Counted from the first letter of the stretch, positions 23,455 to 31,913 are shown. The stretch is 64,000 bases of DNA from an uncultured Eubacteriales bacterium (GCA_900545405.1 UQYT01000002.1:44314-108313), one strand, 5' to 3'. The notes: generated by a model from the sequence alone, not told the origin. A program made the numbers and translations.

Positions 23455-24461
23455 GGAACATGTTCAAGACGATCGCCGAGCGCCTGAACGCCGGCGAGGA
23501 GCTGGTGCTCGTGACGGTCATCGCCTCCTCGGGCGCCACGCCGCGCGGCGCGGGCGCGAGGATGCTCGTCGGAAAGGACGGGCGCATCTGCGGCACGATA
23601 GGCGGCGGCGCGGTGGAATACCGCTCCGAGCAGATCGCAAAGACCGTGCTGGAGGAGAAGCGCAGCGGCGAGCACGACTTCTCCCTCACCAAGAACGACG
23701 TGCAGAACCTCGGCATGATCTGCGGCGGCGCGGTCAACGTCTACTTCAGCTATATCCCGGCGCACGACCCCTACGTCCTCTCCGTCGCGGAGGAGGCGGA
23801 GCGCCGCTTTGCCAAGGGTGAGGACCTCTGGCTGCTCTCGGAGATCTCCGACGGCGGCAGGCTGGGTCTCTGGTCCGAGGACGGCTTCTTCGGCATCGAG
23901 GCGCCGGAGTGGACGCGGGAGATCATGTCCCGCCACCCGACGCGCAAGGCCGTGGACGGGCGCGACTTCTACGCCGAGCAGATAAACTCCTCCGGCAAGG
24001 TCTACGTCTTCGGCTGCGGCCACGTGGCGCAGGAGCTGGTGCCGGTGCTCGCGCATGTGGGCTTCCGCTGCATCGCCCTGGACGACCGGCCGGAGTTTGC
24101 AAACGAGCAGGTCGTCCACGGCGCGGAAAAGGTCATGCTCGTGGACTTTGAGCACATCGACCAGAGCGTCAAGATCGGCCCCGAGGACTACATCTGCGTC
24201 ATGACCCGCGGCCACGCCTACGACACCATAGTGCAGGCCCAGGCGCTGCGCACCCCCGCGTGCTACATCGGCGTCATCGGCAGCCGGGCCAAGACCGCGG
24301 GCGTGCAGAAGCAGCTGCGCACCATGGGCTTCACCGACGAGGACTTCAAGCGCATCACCACGCCCATCGGCCTCGACATCAAGGCCGAGACGCCGGCGGA
24401 GATCGCCATCTCCATCGCCGCGCAGATGATAGAGATCAGGGCCGGGAGGAACGCGGTTTGA
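23451..24461 (+). CDS. xdhC: XdhC/CoxI-family molybdenum hydroxylase maturation factor
   Basis: 336 residues. The N-terminal XdhC_CoxI domain shows ASSGATPRGAGARMLV near 24-39 and GGGAVEYRSE near 52-61; the C-terminal Rossmann domain begins with VFGCGHVAQEL near 186. XdhC proteins hold the molybdenum cofactor, promote its sulfuration and pass it to the apo-hydroxylase. The ATG at 23451 is supported by GGAAAGG and the ATGA overlap; a longer frame from 23346 lies in the preceding gene. The obvious client is the aldehyde oxidoreductase at 18.1-20.8 kb. Confidence 0.92.
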   Translation: MRNMFKTIAERLNAGEELVLVTVIASSGATPRGAGARMLVGKDGRICGTIGGGAVEYRSEQIAKTVLEEKRSGEHDFSLTKNDVQNLGMICGGAVNVYFSYIPAHDPYVLSVAEEAERRFAKGEDLWLLSEISDGGRLGLWSEDGFFGIEAPEWTREIMSRHPTRKAVDGRDFYAEQINSSGKVYVFGCGHVAQELVPVLAHVGFRCIALDDRPEFANEQVVHGAEKVMLVDFEHIDQSVKIGPEDYICVMTRGHAYDTIVQAQALRTPACYIGVIGSRAKTAGVQKQLRTMGFTDEDFKRITTPIGLDIKAETPAEIAISIAAQMIEIRAGRNAV

Positions 24462-25021
24462 AGCGAAGGCTCCTGCTCACGGGGCCGATAGGCTGCGGCA
24501 AATCCACCCTGATAGCAAACGCGCTGGGCGGCGCGATAAGGCACGCGGGCGGCTTCCTCACGCTGCGCATGATAGAACACGGCTGCCTGGCGGGCTTTGA
24601 CCTCGCCCCCGCCTGCGGCGGGCCGCGGGAGCGCTTTCTGAGTTTCGGCGAGGGCGGCGCCGTGAGGGACGAGCGGCCCTTTGCGGTGACGGCCCCGGCG
24701 CTGCTCAAGGAGGCGCAGAAGAAAAAATTCGCCGTCCTGGACGAGATAGGCGGCTTTGAGCTGCTCTGCCCCGACTTTTACGAGGCGCTGACGCGCTTTT
24801 TCTTCTCCGGCACGCCCTGCGTGGGCGTCTTGAAGGCCCTGCCCAGCGCCGAGGAGCTCACCCGGCGCGTGGATCTGCCGCCGGAATACCTCGAGGCGGC
24901 GTACGAGCTGCACGGGCTGCTCGCCTCCGACCCGGACACGCTTATCCTGGAGACCACGGGGCGCTACGACTTCAACGCCGAGGGCGCGCTCAGACACTGG
25001 ACAGAGGAGTACGCGATGTGA
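24458..25021 (+). CDS. THEP1-like P-loop nucleoside triphosphatase
   Basis: 187 residues from a TTG start that overlaps the xdhC stop (TTGA) and follows GGGAGGA. Walker A is GPIGCGKST (9-17), Walker B is VLDEIGGFEL near 93-102, in place of the DEIGKMEL of THEP1 NTPases (NTPase_1 family). These small enzymes hydrolyse NTPs, but several sit in metal-cofactor operons. Here it is placed between xdhC and the transporter genes, consistent with a role in Mo-cofactor handling. A specific substrate is not inferable. Confidence 0.8.
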   Translation: MKRRLLLTGPIGCGKSTLIANALGGAIRHAGGFLTLRMIEHGCLAGFDLAPACGGPRERFLSFGEGGAVRDERPFAVTAPALLKEAQKKKFAVLDEIGGFELLCPDFYEALTRFFFSGTPCVGVLKALPSAEELTRRVDLPPEYLEAAYELHGLLASDPDTLILETTGRYDFNAEGALRHWTEEYAM

Positions 25022-25027
25022 CCGCCT

Positions 25028-25071
25028 GCCGGGGAGGCACCCCCTCCCCGGCGGACGAAAAAGGGCTTTTT
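25028..25071 (+). terminator. Hairpin between the Mo-cofactor and transporter genes
   Basis: GCCGGGGAGG (25028-25037) pairs perfectly with CCTCCCCGGC (25043-25052), then GGACGAAAAAGGGCTTTTT, ending in five T. It may terminate or attenuate readthrough into the transporter genes. The distance of 14 bases between stem and T run makes it atypical. Confidence 0.45.
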
Positions 25072-25131
25072 GCACCCTGGGGACTTGTATTTCATTACAA
25101 AACGCTAAGTCTGAAAGAAAAGAGGCCGAAT

Positions 25132-25866
25132 ATGTGGGAGCTATATGACGCGCTGCTCGCGGGCCTGCCGAGGGGCGGGACAATCTCGCGGGCGATATCC
25201 GGCGAGCGCTGGACGCTGGTGGAAAACGACCTGGGCGGCTCGGGCTACGCCATGACCACGGAGGGCGACACGGTGCCCGCACATTTCCCGAACGGCATAG
25301 AGGGCATGCGAATAAAAGTCGCGGCCGGGGCGGCGAAGAGCTGGAACCTCATGGAGGCGGGCCTGGGCATTGCGGCGATAAACTCGTTTTACAACACGCC
25401 GGAGCGCATGGCGGAGCTCGGCTGCGCCGAGCCCTACGACAACTACTGCACCCGGGGGCTGGACTTCGCGGGCCGGACGGTGGGGCTCATCGGCCACCTG
25501 CGCATGCCGCCCGGGACGCTGGAGGCGGCGAAGCGGGTGTATATCCTCGAGCGGCACCCGAAGCCGGGCGACTACCCGGACTCGGCCTGTGAATATCTCC
25601 TGCCCGAGTGCGACACCGTGCTGATAACGGGCAGCTCGATGGTGAACAAGACCCTGCCGCGGCTGCTGGAGCTGTGCAAAAACGCGTACGTCATCCTGAC
25701 GGGGCCGACCGTGCCGCTGTGTCCTGCGCTGCTGGACTTCGGCATAGACCGGCTGGCGGGCATGGTGGTGACGGACAAGGCCGGCGCGCGGCGGCACGCC
25801 GCCGAGTGCCTGGATGGGCCGCCCTATCCCTACGGGCGCACCTTTCTGCTGGGGAGGGACTTATGA
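25132..25866 (+). CDS. DUF364/DUF4213 protein associated with a metal ABC importer
   Basis: 244 residues. The N-terminal ~85 residues (SGERWTLVEN, GGSGYAMTTEGD) resemble the enolase-N-like DUF4213 and the rest a Rossmann-like DUF364 domain (VGLIGHLRMP near 122, ITGSSMVNKTLP near 166, LTGPTVPLCPALLDFGID near 190). DUF364 proteins are proposed to bind heavy metals or chelates and are often next to FecCD-type importers, as here: its stop overlaps the permease start (ATGA). The ATG at 25132 is preceded by AGAGG. Earlier in-frame codons lie in the hairpin leader and are rejected. Confidence 0.75.
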   Translation: MWELYDALLAGLPRGGTISRAISGERWTLVENDLGGSGYAMTTEGDTVPAHFPNGIEGMRIKVAAGAAKSWNLMEAGLGIAAINSFYNTPERMAELGCAEPYDNYCTRGLDFAGRTVGLIGHLRMPPGTLEAAKRVYILERHPKPGDYPDSACEYLLPECDTVLITGSSMVNKTLPRLLELCKNAYVILTGPTVPLCPALLDFGIDRLAGMVVTDKAGARRHAAECLDGPPYPYGRTFLLGRDL

Positions 25867-26906
25867 GCGTTAAGAAGAGAGACAGGCTCCTGAGCGGGCC
25901 GGGCGCGATACTGCTGATGGCGGTGATACTGGTCGCGTGCATACTGCTGTCCTTCCTGTTCGGGCGCTACCCCGTGCCGTTCAGGGAGCTCTGCGGCATA
26001 CTGGCAAACAAGCTCCTCTCCATATTCGGGCTCGGCATAGAGCCCTTCTGGACGGACGCCATGCAGGCGGCGGTCTGGAACGTGCGCCTGCCGAGGGTGA
26101 TAATGAGCGTCCTCGTCGGCGCCTGCCTCTCGGCGGCCGGTGCGGCGTATCAGGGCGTGTTCCAGAACCCGATGGCCGCCCCGGACGTGCTGGGCGCCTC
26201 GGCCGGCGCGGGCTTCGGCGCGGCGCTGGCGATCTACGTCGGGCTCTCGAGCATGTACATAACCCTTGCCGCCTTCGGCATGAGCCTGCTCACCGTGGCG
26301 CTGGTGTTCTGGGTGAGCCGCCACGCCAAGGGCGAGCGGGTGCTGGGCCTGGTGCTCGCGGGCATCATGGTGAGCTCGCTCTTCCAGGCGGGCACCTCCT
26401 TTATCAAACTTGCCGCGGACCCGACCAACAAGCTGCCGGAGATAACCTACTGGCTCATGGGCAGCCTCTCGGGCGCCAAGTGGAGCGAGCTGGGCTTTGT
26501 CATCTGGCCCATGCTCCTGGGCCTTGTGCCGCTCTTTCTGCTGCGCTGGAGGCTGAACGTCCTCGCCATGGGCGACGACGAGGCCCGCGCCATGGGCGTG
26601 GACGCGGGCAGGCTCCGCATCTGGCTCATAATAGCCGCGACGCTGGTGACCGCGGCCTCCGTCTCCGTCTCGGGCATGATAGGCTGGGTCGGCCTCGTCA
26701 TCCCGCACATGGTGCGGCGCATCTGCGGCTCCGACTACCGCTGGCTCATGCCCTGCTCCATGCTCGGCGGCGGCACCTTCCTGCTCATCGTGGACAACGT
26801 CTCCAGGAACGTGACCACCTCCGGCATACCCATAGGCATACTCACGGCCTTCATCGGCGCGCCGTTCTTCCTCTGGCTCATCACGGGAAGGGGGGAGAAG
26901 CTGTGA
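25863..26906 (+). CDS. FecCD/BtuC-type ABC transporter permease
   Basis: 347 residues with about ten membrane helices. Family motifs include RLPRVIMSVLVGACLSAAG near 78, QNPMAAPDVLG (100-110), and GWVGLVIPHMVRR near 278, the coupling region. FecCD permeases move iron chelates, cobalamin, haem or, in the MolBCA system of Haemophilus, molybdate/tungstate. The start overlaps the DUF364 stop and GGGAGGGA precedes it. The stop overlaps the ATPase start (GTGA). The Mo-cofactor neighbours favour molybdate/tungstate, but a metallophore is equally possible from sequence. Confidence 0.92.
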   Translation: MSVKKRDRLLSGPGAILLMAVILVACILLSFLFGRYPVPFRELCGILANKLLSIFGLGIEPFWTDAMQAAVWNVRLPRVIMSVLVGACLSAAGAAYQGVFQNPMAAPDVLGASAGAGFGAALAIYVGLSSMYITLAAFGMSLLTVALVFWVSRHAKGERVLGLVLAGIMVSSLFQAGTSFIKLAADPTNKLPEITYWLMGSLSGAKWSELGFVIWPMLLGLVPLFLLRWRLNVLAMGDDEARAMGVDAGRLRIWLIIAATLVTAASVSVSGMIGWVGLVIPHMVRRICGSDYRWLMPCSMLGGGTFLLIVDNVSRNVTTSGIPIGILTAFIGAPFFLWLITGRGEKL

Positions 26907-27688
26907 GCATCGAAGTTAAGGACCTCAGCTTCGCCTACGGCGAGCGGGAGGTGCTCCACGGCGTCAGCTTCAAGGCCGAGGCCGGGGAATTCCTCTCCAT
27001 ACTCGGCCCCAACGGCGTGGGCAAGAGCACGCTCTTCCGCTGCGTACTGGGCCTGCTGCGCGACTACACGGGCAGCATCACGGTCGAGGGCCGCGACGCC
27101 AAGTCGCTGAGCATCCGCGAGGCGGCCAAGCTCATCGCCTACATCCCACAGAGTTCGCACCCGGCCTTCAATTACAGCGTGCGCGACATCGTGCTCATGG
27201 GCACGACCAGCGGCCTCGGCACCTTCTCCACGCCGAAGAAGGAGGACCTCCGCCGCGTGGACGAGGCACTGGAGAAGATAGGCATACCCCACCTCGCGGA
27301 CCGCTGCTTCCACCGCATCTCCGGCGGCGAGCGCCAGCTCGCGCTCATCGCCCGGGCCCTGGTGCAGCGCGCGCCGGTGCTCATGCTCGACGAGCCGACG
27401 GCGAGCCTCGACTTCGGCAACCAGCTGCTGGTGCTGAACTGCGCCCGCGAGCTGGCCTGCGAGGGCTACACCGTCATCCAGACCACCCACAACCCGGAGC
27501 AGAGCTTCATGTTCTCGGACCGCATCCTCGCCCTGCGCGACGGGCGGGTGCTCACCGAGGGCCGCCCCCGGGATGTGCTGACCTCCGACATGATGCGCCG
27601 GCTCTACGGCGTGGAGGTCGAGGTCTCCAGCCTCTTCGACGACCGGGCGAGGGTGTGCACCCCCGCCTCCATCGCGAGGGGCGAATAG
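26903..27688 (+). CDS. ABC transporter ATPase, FepC/BtuD type
   Basis: 261 residues from a GTG start coupled to the permease stop. Walker A GPNGVGKST near 35-43, Q-loop IPQSSHPAF near 82, signature ISGGERQL near 137, Walker B VLMLDEPTASLD near 157-168, and the switch His in TTHNP near 193. It energises the FecCD-type permease. The last ~35 residues (YGVEVEV) follow the usual FepC ending. It ends 48 bases before the binding protein, with no hairpin between. Confidence 0.95.
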   Translation: MSIEVKDLSFAYGEREVLHGVSFKAEAGEFLSILGPNGVGKSTLFRCVLGLLRDYTGSITVEGRDAKSLSIREAAKLIAYIPQSSHPAFNYSVRDIVLMGTTSGLGTFSTPKKEDLRRVDEALEKIGIPHLADRCFHRISGGERQLALIARALVQRAPVLMLDEPTASLDFGNQLLVLNCARELACEGYTVIQTTHNPEQSFMFSDRILALRDGRVLTEGRPRDVLTSDMMRRLYGVEVEVSSLFDDRARVCTPASIARGE

Positions 27689-27736
27689 AGCTGCGTTTTC
27701 CTGGCTTTATCATATAAACAGGAGGAATACCCGAAA

Positions 27737-28870
27737 ATGAAGAAAAAGATCCTTGTGCTCGCGCTCGTGCTCTGCCTGCTCGCGGGACTGCTCTCCGGCT
27801 GCGGCCAGACCGCCGTGCAGACCAGCGAGCCGCCCGCGGAGGAGTCCGCCGCCCCGTCCGGAGACGCCGCCGAAACTCCCACCCCCGAGACCCGCGAGTT
27901 CACGGACTCCACGGGCCGCACGGTCACGGTGCCCTATGAGGTGACCAAGGTCGCCATCTCCGGCCCGCTGACGCAGGTCTACGCCATCCCGCTGGTGGGC
28001 GACCTCATGGTCGGCGTGTCGAACTACATCGCCGAGGACATAGCGCTCTACCTGCCCTCCTACATCTCCGAGCTGCCCGAGCTCGGCCAGCTCTACGGCG
28101 GCAAGGGCGAGATGGACCTCGAGGCCCTGCTGGCCGCCGACCCCGACGTCGTTATCGACGTGGGCGACACCAAGGACGGCATCGCCGAGGACATGGACAG
28201 CCTGACCGAGCAGACCGGCATCCCCTTTGTCCACATCGACGCCACCGTCGAGACCGCGCCTGAGGCCTACCGCATGCTCGGCGAGCTGACCGGCAAGACC
28301 GAGAAGGCCGAGGAGCTCGCGACCTGGTGCGAGGAGACCTACGCCATGATGACCGACATGATGGCCAAGGTCGACGCCGACGGCGCCCGCAAGAGCCTGC
28401 TCTACTGCCTGGGCGACAAGGGCCTGAACGTCATCGCCAAGGGCTCCTACCACGCCGAGACCATCAACCTCATGTCCGACAACCTGGCCGACCTGCCCGA
28501 GGTCGTCTCCTCCGGCAACGGCAACGAGGTGGACCTGGAGCAGATCATGGTCTGGAACCCGGACGTCATCATCTTCGCGCCCGACACCATCTACGACACC
28601 GTGAGCTCCGACACGGCCTGGCAGCAGCTGACCGCCATCAGCTCCGGAAACTACTACAAGACCCCATACGGCCCCTACGGCTGGCTCTCCAGCCCCCCGT
28701 CCGTGCAGCGCTACCTCGGCATGCTCTGGCTGGGCGCCCTGCTCTACCCCGACTACTGCGAGTATGACCTCCAGACCGAGGTCACCGAGTACTACAAGCT
28801 CTTCTACCAGTGCGACCTGACCCAGGAGATGTACGACAACCTCATGGTCGGCGCCATGCCCGCGGAATAA
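27737..28870 (+). CDS. Metal/chelate-binding lipoprotein of the ABC importer
   Basis: 377 residues. A type II signal peptide ends LLSGC (Cys22), followed by an acidic linker with Pro/Glu/Ala. The mature part starts with FTDSTGRTVTVPYEVTK, typical for FepB/BtuF-like cluster A binding proteins, with AADPDVVIDVGD near 133 and WNPDVIIFAPDT near 274, as in the two-lobed fold joined by a long helix. It captures the substrate outside the membrane for the permease above. AGGAGG lies upstream. It is the last gene of the operon and a terminator follows. Confidence 0.92.
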   Translation: MKKKILVLALVLCLLAGLLSGCGQTAVQTSEPPAEESAAPSGDAAETPTPETREFTDSTGRTVTVPYEVTKVAISGPLTQVYAIPLVGDLMVGVSNYIAEDIALYLPSYISELPELGQLYGGKGEMDLEALLAADPDVVIDVGDTKDGIAEDMDSLTEQTGIPFVHIDATVETAPEAYRMLGELTGKTEKAEELATWCEETYAMMTDMMAKVDADGARKSLLYCLGDKGLNVIAKGSYHAETINLMSDNLADLPEVVSSGNGNEVDLEQIMVWNPDVIIFAPDTIYDTVSSDTAWQQLTAISSGNYYKTPYGPYGWLSSPPSVQRYLGMLWLGALLYPDYCEYDLQTEVTEYYKLFYQCDLTQEMYDNLMVGAMPAE

Positions 28871-28892
28871 GCCCGCGCAACAAAAGCAAAAA

Positions 28893-28925
28893 CTCCCGTC
28901 CGGAATGCCCGGACGGGAGCTTTTA
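28893..28925 (+). terminator. Terminator of the ABC importer operon
   Basis: CTCCCGTCCGG (28893-28903) and CCGGACGGGAG (28909-28919) with an AATGC loop, then CTTTTATATTAT. The upstream A run makes it usable from the folA side too. Confidence 0.85.
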
Positions 28926-28940
28926 TATTATGTATGTGTC

Positions 28941-29420
28941 TCAGTCCACCCGCTCGTAGGTGCAGAAGCTGCACTCGTACTCGCCGGAGGTGAAGGGCTC
29001 CACCTCGACGCATTTCCAGTCGGGGAGGGAGTCGAGATTCGGGAAATAGGCGTCGGACTTCGGCGTGGCGCCTATCTTGGTGACGTAGATGCGGTTGAGG
29101 TAGGGGAACATCGCCATGTATATGCTCGCGCCGCCGAGGACGAACACCTTTTCGGCGTCCCGGGAGGCGTCTATGGCCTCCTGCAGCGTGTGCACCACCT
29201 GCGCGCCCTCTATGTCCGAGTCCTGACGTGTGATGACCAGGTTGACCCGGTCTTTGAGCGGCTTGCCGCCGGGAAAGTCCTCCATGGTCCTGCGCCCGAC
29301 TATCACGGTCGAGCCGCTCGTCAGCTTGGCGAAGTGCCGCCTGTCCTCTGGCACGACAATGGGCTGCGTGCCCTCGGAGCCGATGCCCCAGTCCGAATAC
29401 ACTGCTACGATAGCGTCCAT
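28941..29420 (-). CDS. folA: Dihydrofolate reductase
   Basis: 159 residues, the normal length. IVAVYSDWGIG at 4-14 contains the substrate loop, VIVGRRTMEDF near 40-50 and FVLGGASIY near 90-98 are the NADPH-binding motifs, and VTKIGATPKSDAYFP is near the end. It reduces dihydrofolate, regenerating the pool consumed by the thymidylate synthase encoded just upstream (24 bases between stop and start). AGGAGG precedes the ATG. An upstream in-frame start at 29447 would overlap thyA and is less likely. Confidence 0.93.
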   Translation of the reverse strand: MDAIVAVYSDWGIGSEGTQPIVVPEDRRHFAKLTSGSTVIVGRRTMEDFPGGKPLKDRVNLVITRQDSDIEGAQVVHTLQEAIDASRDAEKVFVLGGASIYMAMFPYLNRIYVTKIGATPKSDAYFPNLDSLPDWKCVEVEPFTSGEYECSFCTYERVD

Positions 29421-29443
29421 TTGTCCTCCTTTTCTGCGCCGGA

Positions 29444-30277
29444 TCACACCGCTATGGGTATTTTCTCGTTCAGCTCCGTGTACTCGTAGCCGGGCAGGGA
29501 GAAGCTGTTCTTTGTGAAGGCGTAAAAGTCCTTCACGCTCTCGTCCAGTATGAGCTTAGGGGCCTTTTTGGGTTCGTTCTTTATGATCTTCTCAACGATC
29601 GGCACGTGCCGGTCGTAGATGTGCGCGTCGGCGATGACATGCACCAGCTCGCCGGCCTCCAGGCCCGAGACCTGGGCGAACATGTAGGTGAGCGCCGCGT
29701 ACTGGCAGACGTTCCAGTTGTTCGCCGCGAGCATGTCCTGGCTGCGCTGGTTGAGTATGGCGTTGAGCGTGTTGCCCGTGACGTTGAAGGTCATCGAGTA
29801 CGCGCAGGGGTAGAGCGCCATCTCGTGCAGGTCTGCAAAGTTGTAGATGTTGGTCAGGATGCGCCGCGAGGCGGGGTTGTGCTTGAGGTCGTAGAGCACG
29901 CGGTCCACCTGGTCGAACTCGCCCTCGGGGTACTTGTGCTTCACGCCCAGCTGATAGCCGTAGGCCTTGCCGATGGAGCCGTTCTCGTCCGCCCACTGGT
30001 CCCAGACGTGGCTGCCGAGGTCCTTAATGTTGTTGGACTTCTTCTGCCATATCCAGAGCAGCTCGTCAATGGCGCTTTTCCAGTAGGTGCGGCGTATCGT
30101 GAGGATGGGGAACTCGCCGCGCAGGTCGTAGCGGTTCACTATGCCGAACTTCTTGACCGTGTGCGCCGGGGCGCCGTTGTCCTCCCAGTGCGGACGGACG
30201 TTCTGGTCGGTGTCCCAATAGCCGTTTTCAAGGATGTCCCGGCAGTTTTTTATGAAGATCTCGTCGGCATAGCTCAT
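29444..30277 (-). CDS. thyA: Thymidylate synthase
   Basis: 277 residues. The catalytic Cys is in LYPCAYSMTF near 155-164, where most ThyA proteins have PPCH; the neighbouring His is replaced by Ala-Tyr. RSQDMLAANNWNV near 175-187 binds phosphate and dUMP, and HIYDRHV near 220 follows the family. It makes dTMP from dUMP with methylene-tetrahydrofolate. It is first in a two-gene operon with folA and diverges from dpaA. The changed residue beside the Cys is seen in some other ThyA branches, so activity is likely. Confidence 0.92.
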   Translation of the reverse strand: MSYADEIFIKNCRDILENGYWDTDQNVRPHWEDNGAPAHTVKKFGIVNRYDLRGEFPILTIRRTYWKSAIDELLWIWQKKSNNIKDLGSHVWDQWADENGSIGKAYGYQLGVKHKYPEGEFDQVDRVLYDLKHNPASRRILTNIYNFADLHEMALYPCAYSMTFNVTGNTLNAILNQRSQDMLAANNWNVCQYAALTYMFAQVSGLEAGELVHVIADAHIYDRHVPIVEKIIKNEPKKAPKLILDESVKDFYAFTKNSFSLPGYEYTELNEKIPIAV

Positions 30278-30331
30278 GAAGCGGCCTCCAGTTCCCGCCA
30301 GGGGCGGAATGTGTAAAATTTATATAAAATA

Positions 30332-30360
30332 AGTATAAACCATACCGGCGGCACCCGCAA
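30332..30360 (-). promoter_or_regulatory. Putative sigma-A promoter of thyA-folA
   Basis: Minus-strand TTGCGG (30360-30355), 17 bases, TATACT (30337-30332). It physically overlaps the sporulation promoter of dpaA on the other strand. Confidence 0.5.
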
Positions 30361-30379
30361 GCGGCAATTGCATAGAATA
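30353..30379 (+). promoter_or_regulatory. Putative sigma-K promoter of dpaAB
   Basis: AC (30353-30354), 16 bases, then CATAGAATA (30371-30379) fits the sigma-K consensus AC-N16/17-CATANNNTA. In Bacillus subtilis the dipicolinate synthase operon is sigma-K dependent. The leader would be about 19 bases with AAAGGGG near its 5' end. Confidence 0.6.
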
Positions 30380-30404
30380 GATTGAGAAAGGGGCGTGGAC
30401 TTTT

Positions 30405-31268
30405 ATGATTTTTGCCTTATGCGGAGGCGACGGGAGGCAGGCCCGGCTGGCCGGACTGCTGCTCGCGGACGGACACAAGGTACGCACCTGGGCGCTGGAG
30501 CGCGCGGAGCTGCCCGACGGAGCCAGACCCTGCCAGAGCGCGGCCGAGGCGCTGGAGGGCGCCGACTGCCTGCTGCTGCCCATGCCGGTGTCCGCCAGGA
30601 GCGGACTTTTGAACGCGCCGCTCTCGGACTCCAGCCACTGCCTGGGCGAGGTGTTCGCGGCGGCGGCGCCGGGGATGCTGGTCTGCGGCGGCATGCCGGG
30701 CGCGGCGGCTCACGCCGTGGCCGAGGGCCGGGGGCTGAAGCTGCGCGACTACGGCGCGCGCGAGGAGCTGCTTACGACCAACGCCGTGGCCACGGCCGAG
30801 GGCGCCATAGGCGTCCTGCTCGGCGAGACGGAGCGCACGCTCTGGCGCAGCCGGGTGCTGATAACCGGCTGGGGCCATGTCGGCCGCACGCTGGCCGCGA
30901 GGCTAAAGGCCCTGGGCGCCGAGGTATGCGTCCTGGCGCGCAGCCCGGGGAACCGGGCCTGGATAGAGGCCGAGGGCCTAGAGTGCGCCGACGCCGCGGA
31001 GCCCTCCGCCGCCCTCGCCGGACGCGACATTGTCATAAACACCGTGCCCGCCCCCACGCTCACGGCGTCGCGCATAGCGGAGCTCGGAGCCCGGACGCTC
31101 ATTCTGGACCTGGCCTCCGCGCCCGGGGGCACGGACTTCGACGCCGCGCGCGCCTTCGGCATACGCGCCCTCACCGCACCCGGACTGCCGGGGAAGTGGT
31201 CGCCGCAGACGGCGGCCGAGGCGGTAAGGGACGCTGTGTACAACATTTTGGAGGATGAAAAGGCGTGA
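30405..31268 (+). CDS. dpaA: Dipicolinate synthase subunit A
   Basis: 287 residues. The N-terminal ~140 residues are a family-specific domain (GGDGRQARLAGLL near 7-19, LLLPMPVS near 59, TTNAVATAEGAIG near 125); the second half is a Rossmann dehydrogenase domain with ITGWGHVGRTLA near 149-160 and INTVPAPTL near 211. With DpaB it oxidises dihydrodipicolinate to dipicolinic acid, the spore-core chelator, in the mother cell late in sporulation. The gene is coupled to dpaB by GTGA overlap. This marks the organism as a spore former. Confidence 0.93.
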   Translation: MIFALCGGDGRQARLAGLLLADGHKVRTWALERAELPDGARPCQSAAEALEGADCLLLPMPVSARSGLLNAPLSDSSHCLGEVFAAAAPGMLVCGGMPGAAAHAVAEGRGLKLRDYGAREELLTTNAVATAEGAIGVLLGETERTLWRSRVLITGWGHVGRTLAARLKALGAEVCVLARSPGNRAWIEAEGLECADAAEPSAALAGRDIVINTVPAPTLTASRIAELGARTLILDLASAPGGTDFDAARAFGIRALTAPGLPGKWSPQTAAEAVRDAVYNILEDEKA

Positions 31269-31837
31269 AAGAACGCAAAAGACTGGGGCTCGCCCTCTGC
31301 GGCTCCTACTGCACATACGAAAAGGTGCTCAAAGAGGCCGAAAAGCTCGCCGCCGACTGGGACATCACCGCCGTGATGAGCGAGACCGCCGCCTGCACCG
31401 ACAGCCGCTTCGGCAAGGCCGAGGACTTCATCGCCCGGCTGGAGGAGCTGACGGGCAAACCCGTTATGCGCACGATAACCGCGGCGGAGCGCGTGGGCCC
31501 GGAGCGGCTCTTCGACGTGCTGCTCATAGCGCCCTGCACGGGCGCGACGCTCGCGCGCCTGGCCACGGGCCTGACGGACACGGCGGTCACGATGGCCGCG
31601 AAGAGCCACCTGCGCAACGGCCGGCCGGTCGTCGTCGCGTTTTCCACAAACGACGCCCTCTCGGGCTCGGCGGAGAACATAGCCGCGCTGCTCAACCGCA
31701 AGAACTACTACTTCGTGCCCTTCGGCCAGGACGACCCGGAGGGGAAGCCCAGCTCGCTGCAGGCCGACTTCGCCCGCATGGGCGAGGCCGCCGCCGCCGC
31801 ACTGGAGGGCCGCCAGCTCCAGCCGGTGCTGAGATAA
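31265..31837 (+). CDS. dpaB: Dipicolinate synthase subunit B (flavoprotein)
   Basis: 190 residues from a GTG start overlapping the dpaA stop. GLALCGSYCTYEKVL near 8-22 is the flavin phosphate loop of the UbiX/Pad-like flavoprotein fold, LLIAPCTGATLARLATGLTD near 83-102 lines FMN, and VVAFSTNDALSGSAENIA near 121 continues the family pattern. It completes the spore-specific dipicolinate synthase. A strong terminator follows directly. Confidence 0.93.
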   Translation: MKERKRLGLALCGSYCTYEKVLKEAEKLAADWDITAVMSETAACTDSRFGKAEDFIARLEELTGKPVMRTITAAERVGPERLFDVLLIAPCTGATLARLATGLTDTAVTMAAKSHLRNGRPVVVAFSTNDALSGSAENIAALLNRKNYYFVPFGQDDPEGKPSSLQADFARMGEAAAAALEGRQLQPVLR

Positions 31838-31850
31838 AGCTGCATAACAG

Positions 31851-31879
31851 ACAGGGGGCTTTCCGGCCCCCTGTTTTTT
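31851..31879 (+). terminator. Terminator of dpaAB
   Basis: ACAGGGGGC (31851-31859) pairs with GCCCCCTGT (31866-31874), followed by a run of six T (31874-31879). Confidence 0.9.
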
Positions 31880-31913
31880 ATATGGATTTAACAATAAAAA
31901 TTCTTTAAGGATA

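Noticed and set aside
25018..25131. Coding extension of the DUF364 protein
   Set aside because: This stretch forms a perfect hairpin and a T run, and the family alignment begins at the ATG at 25132.
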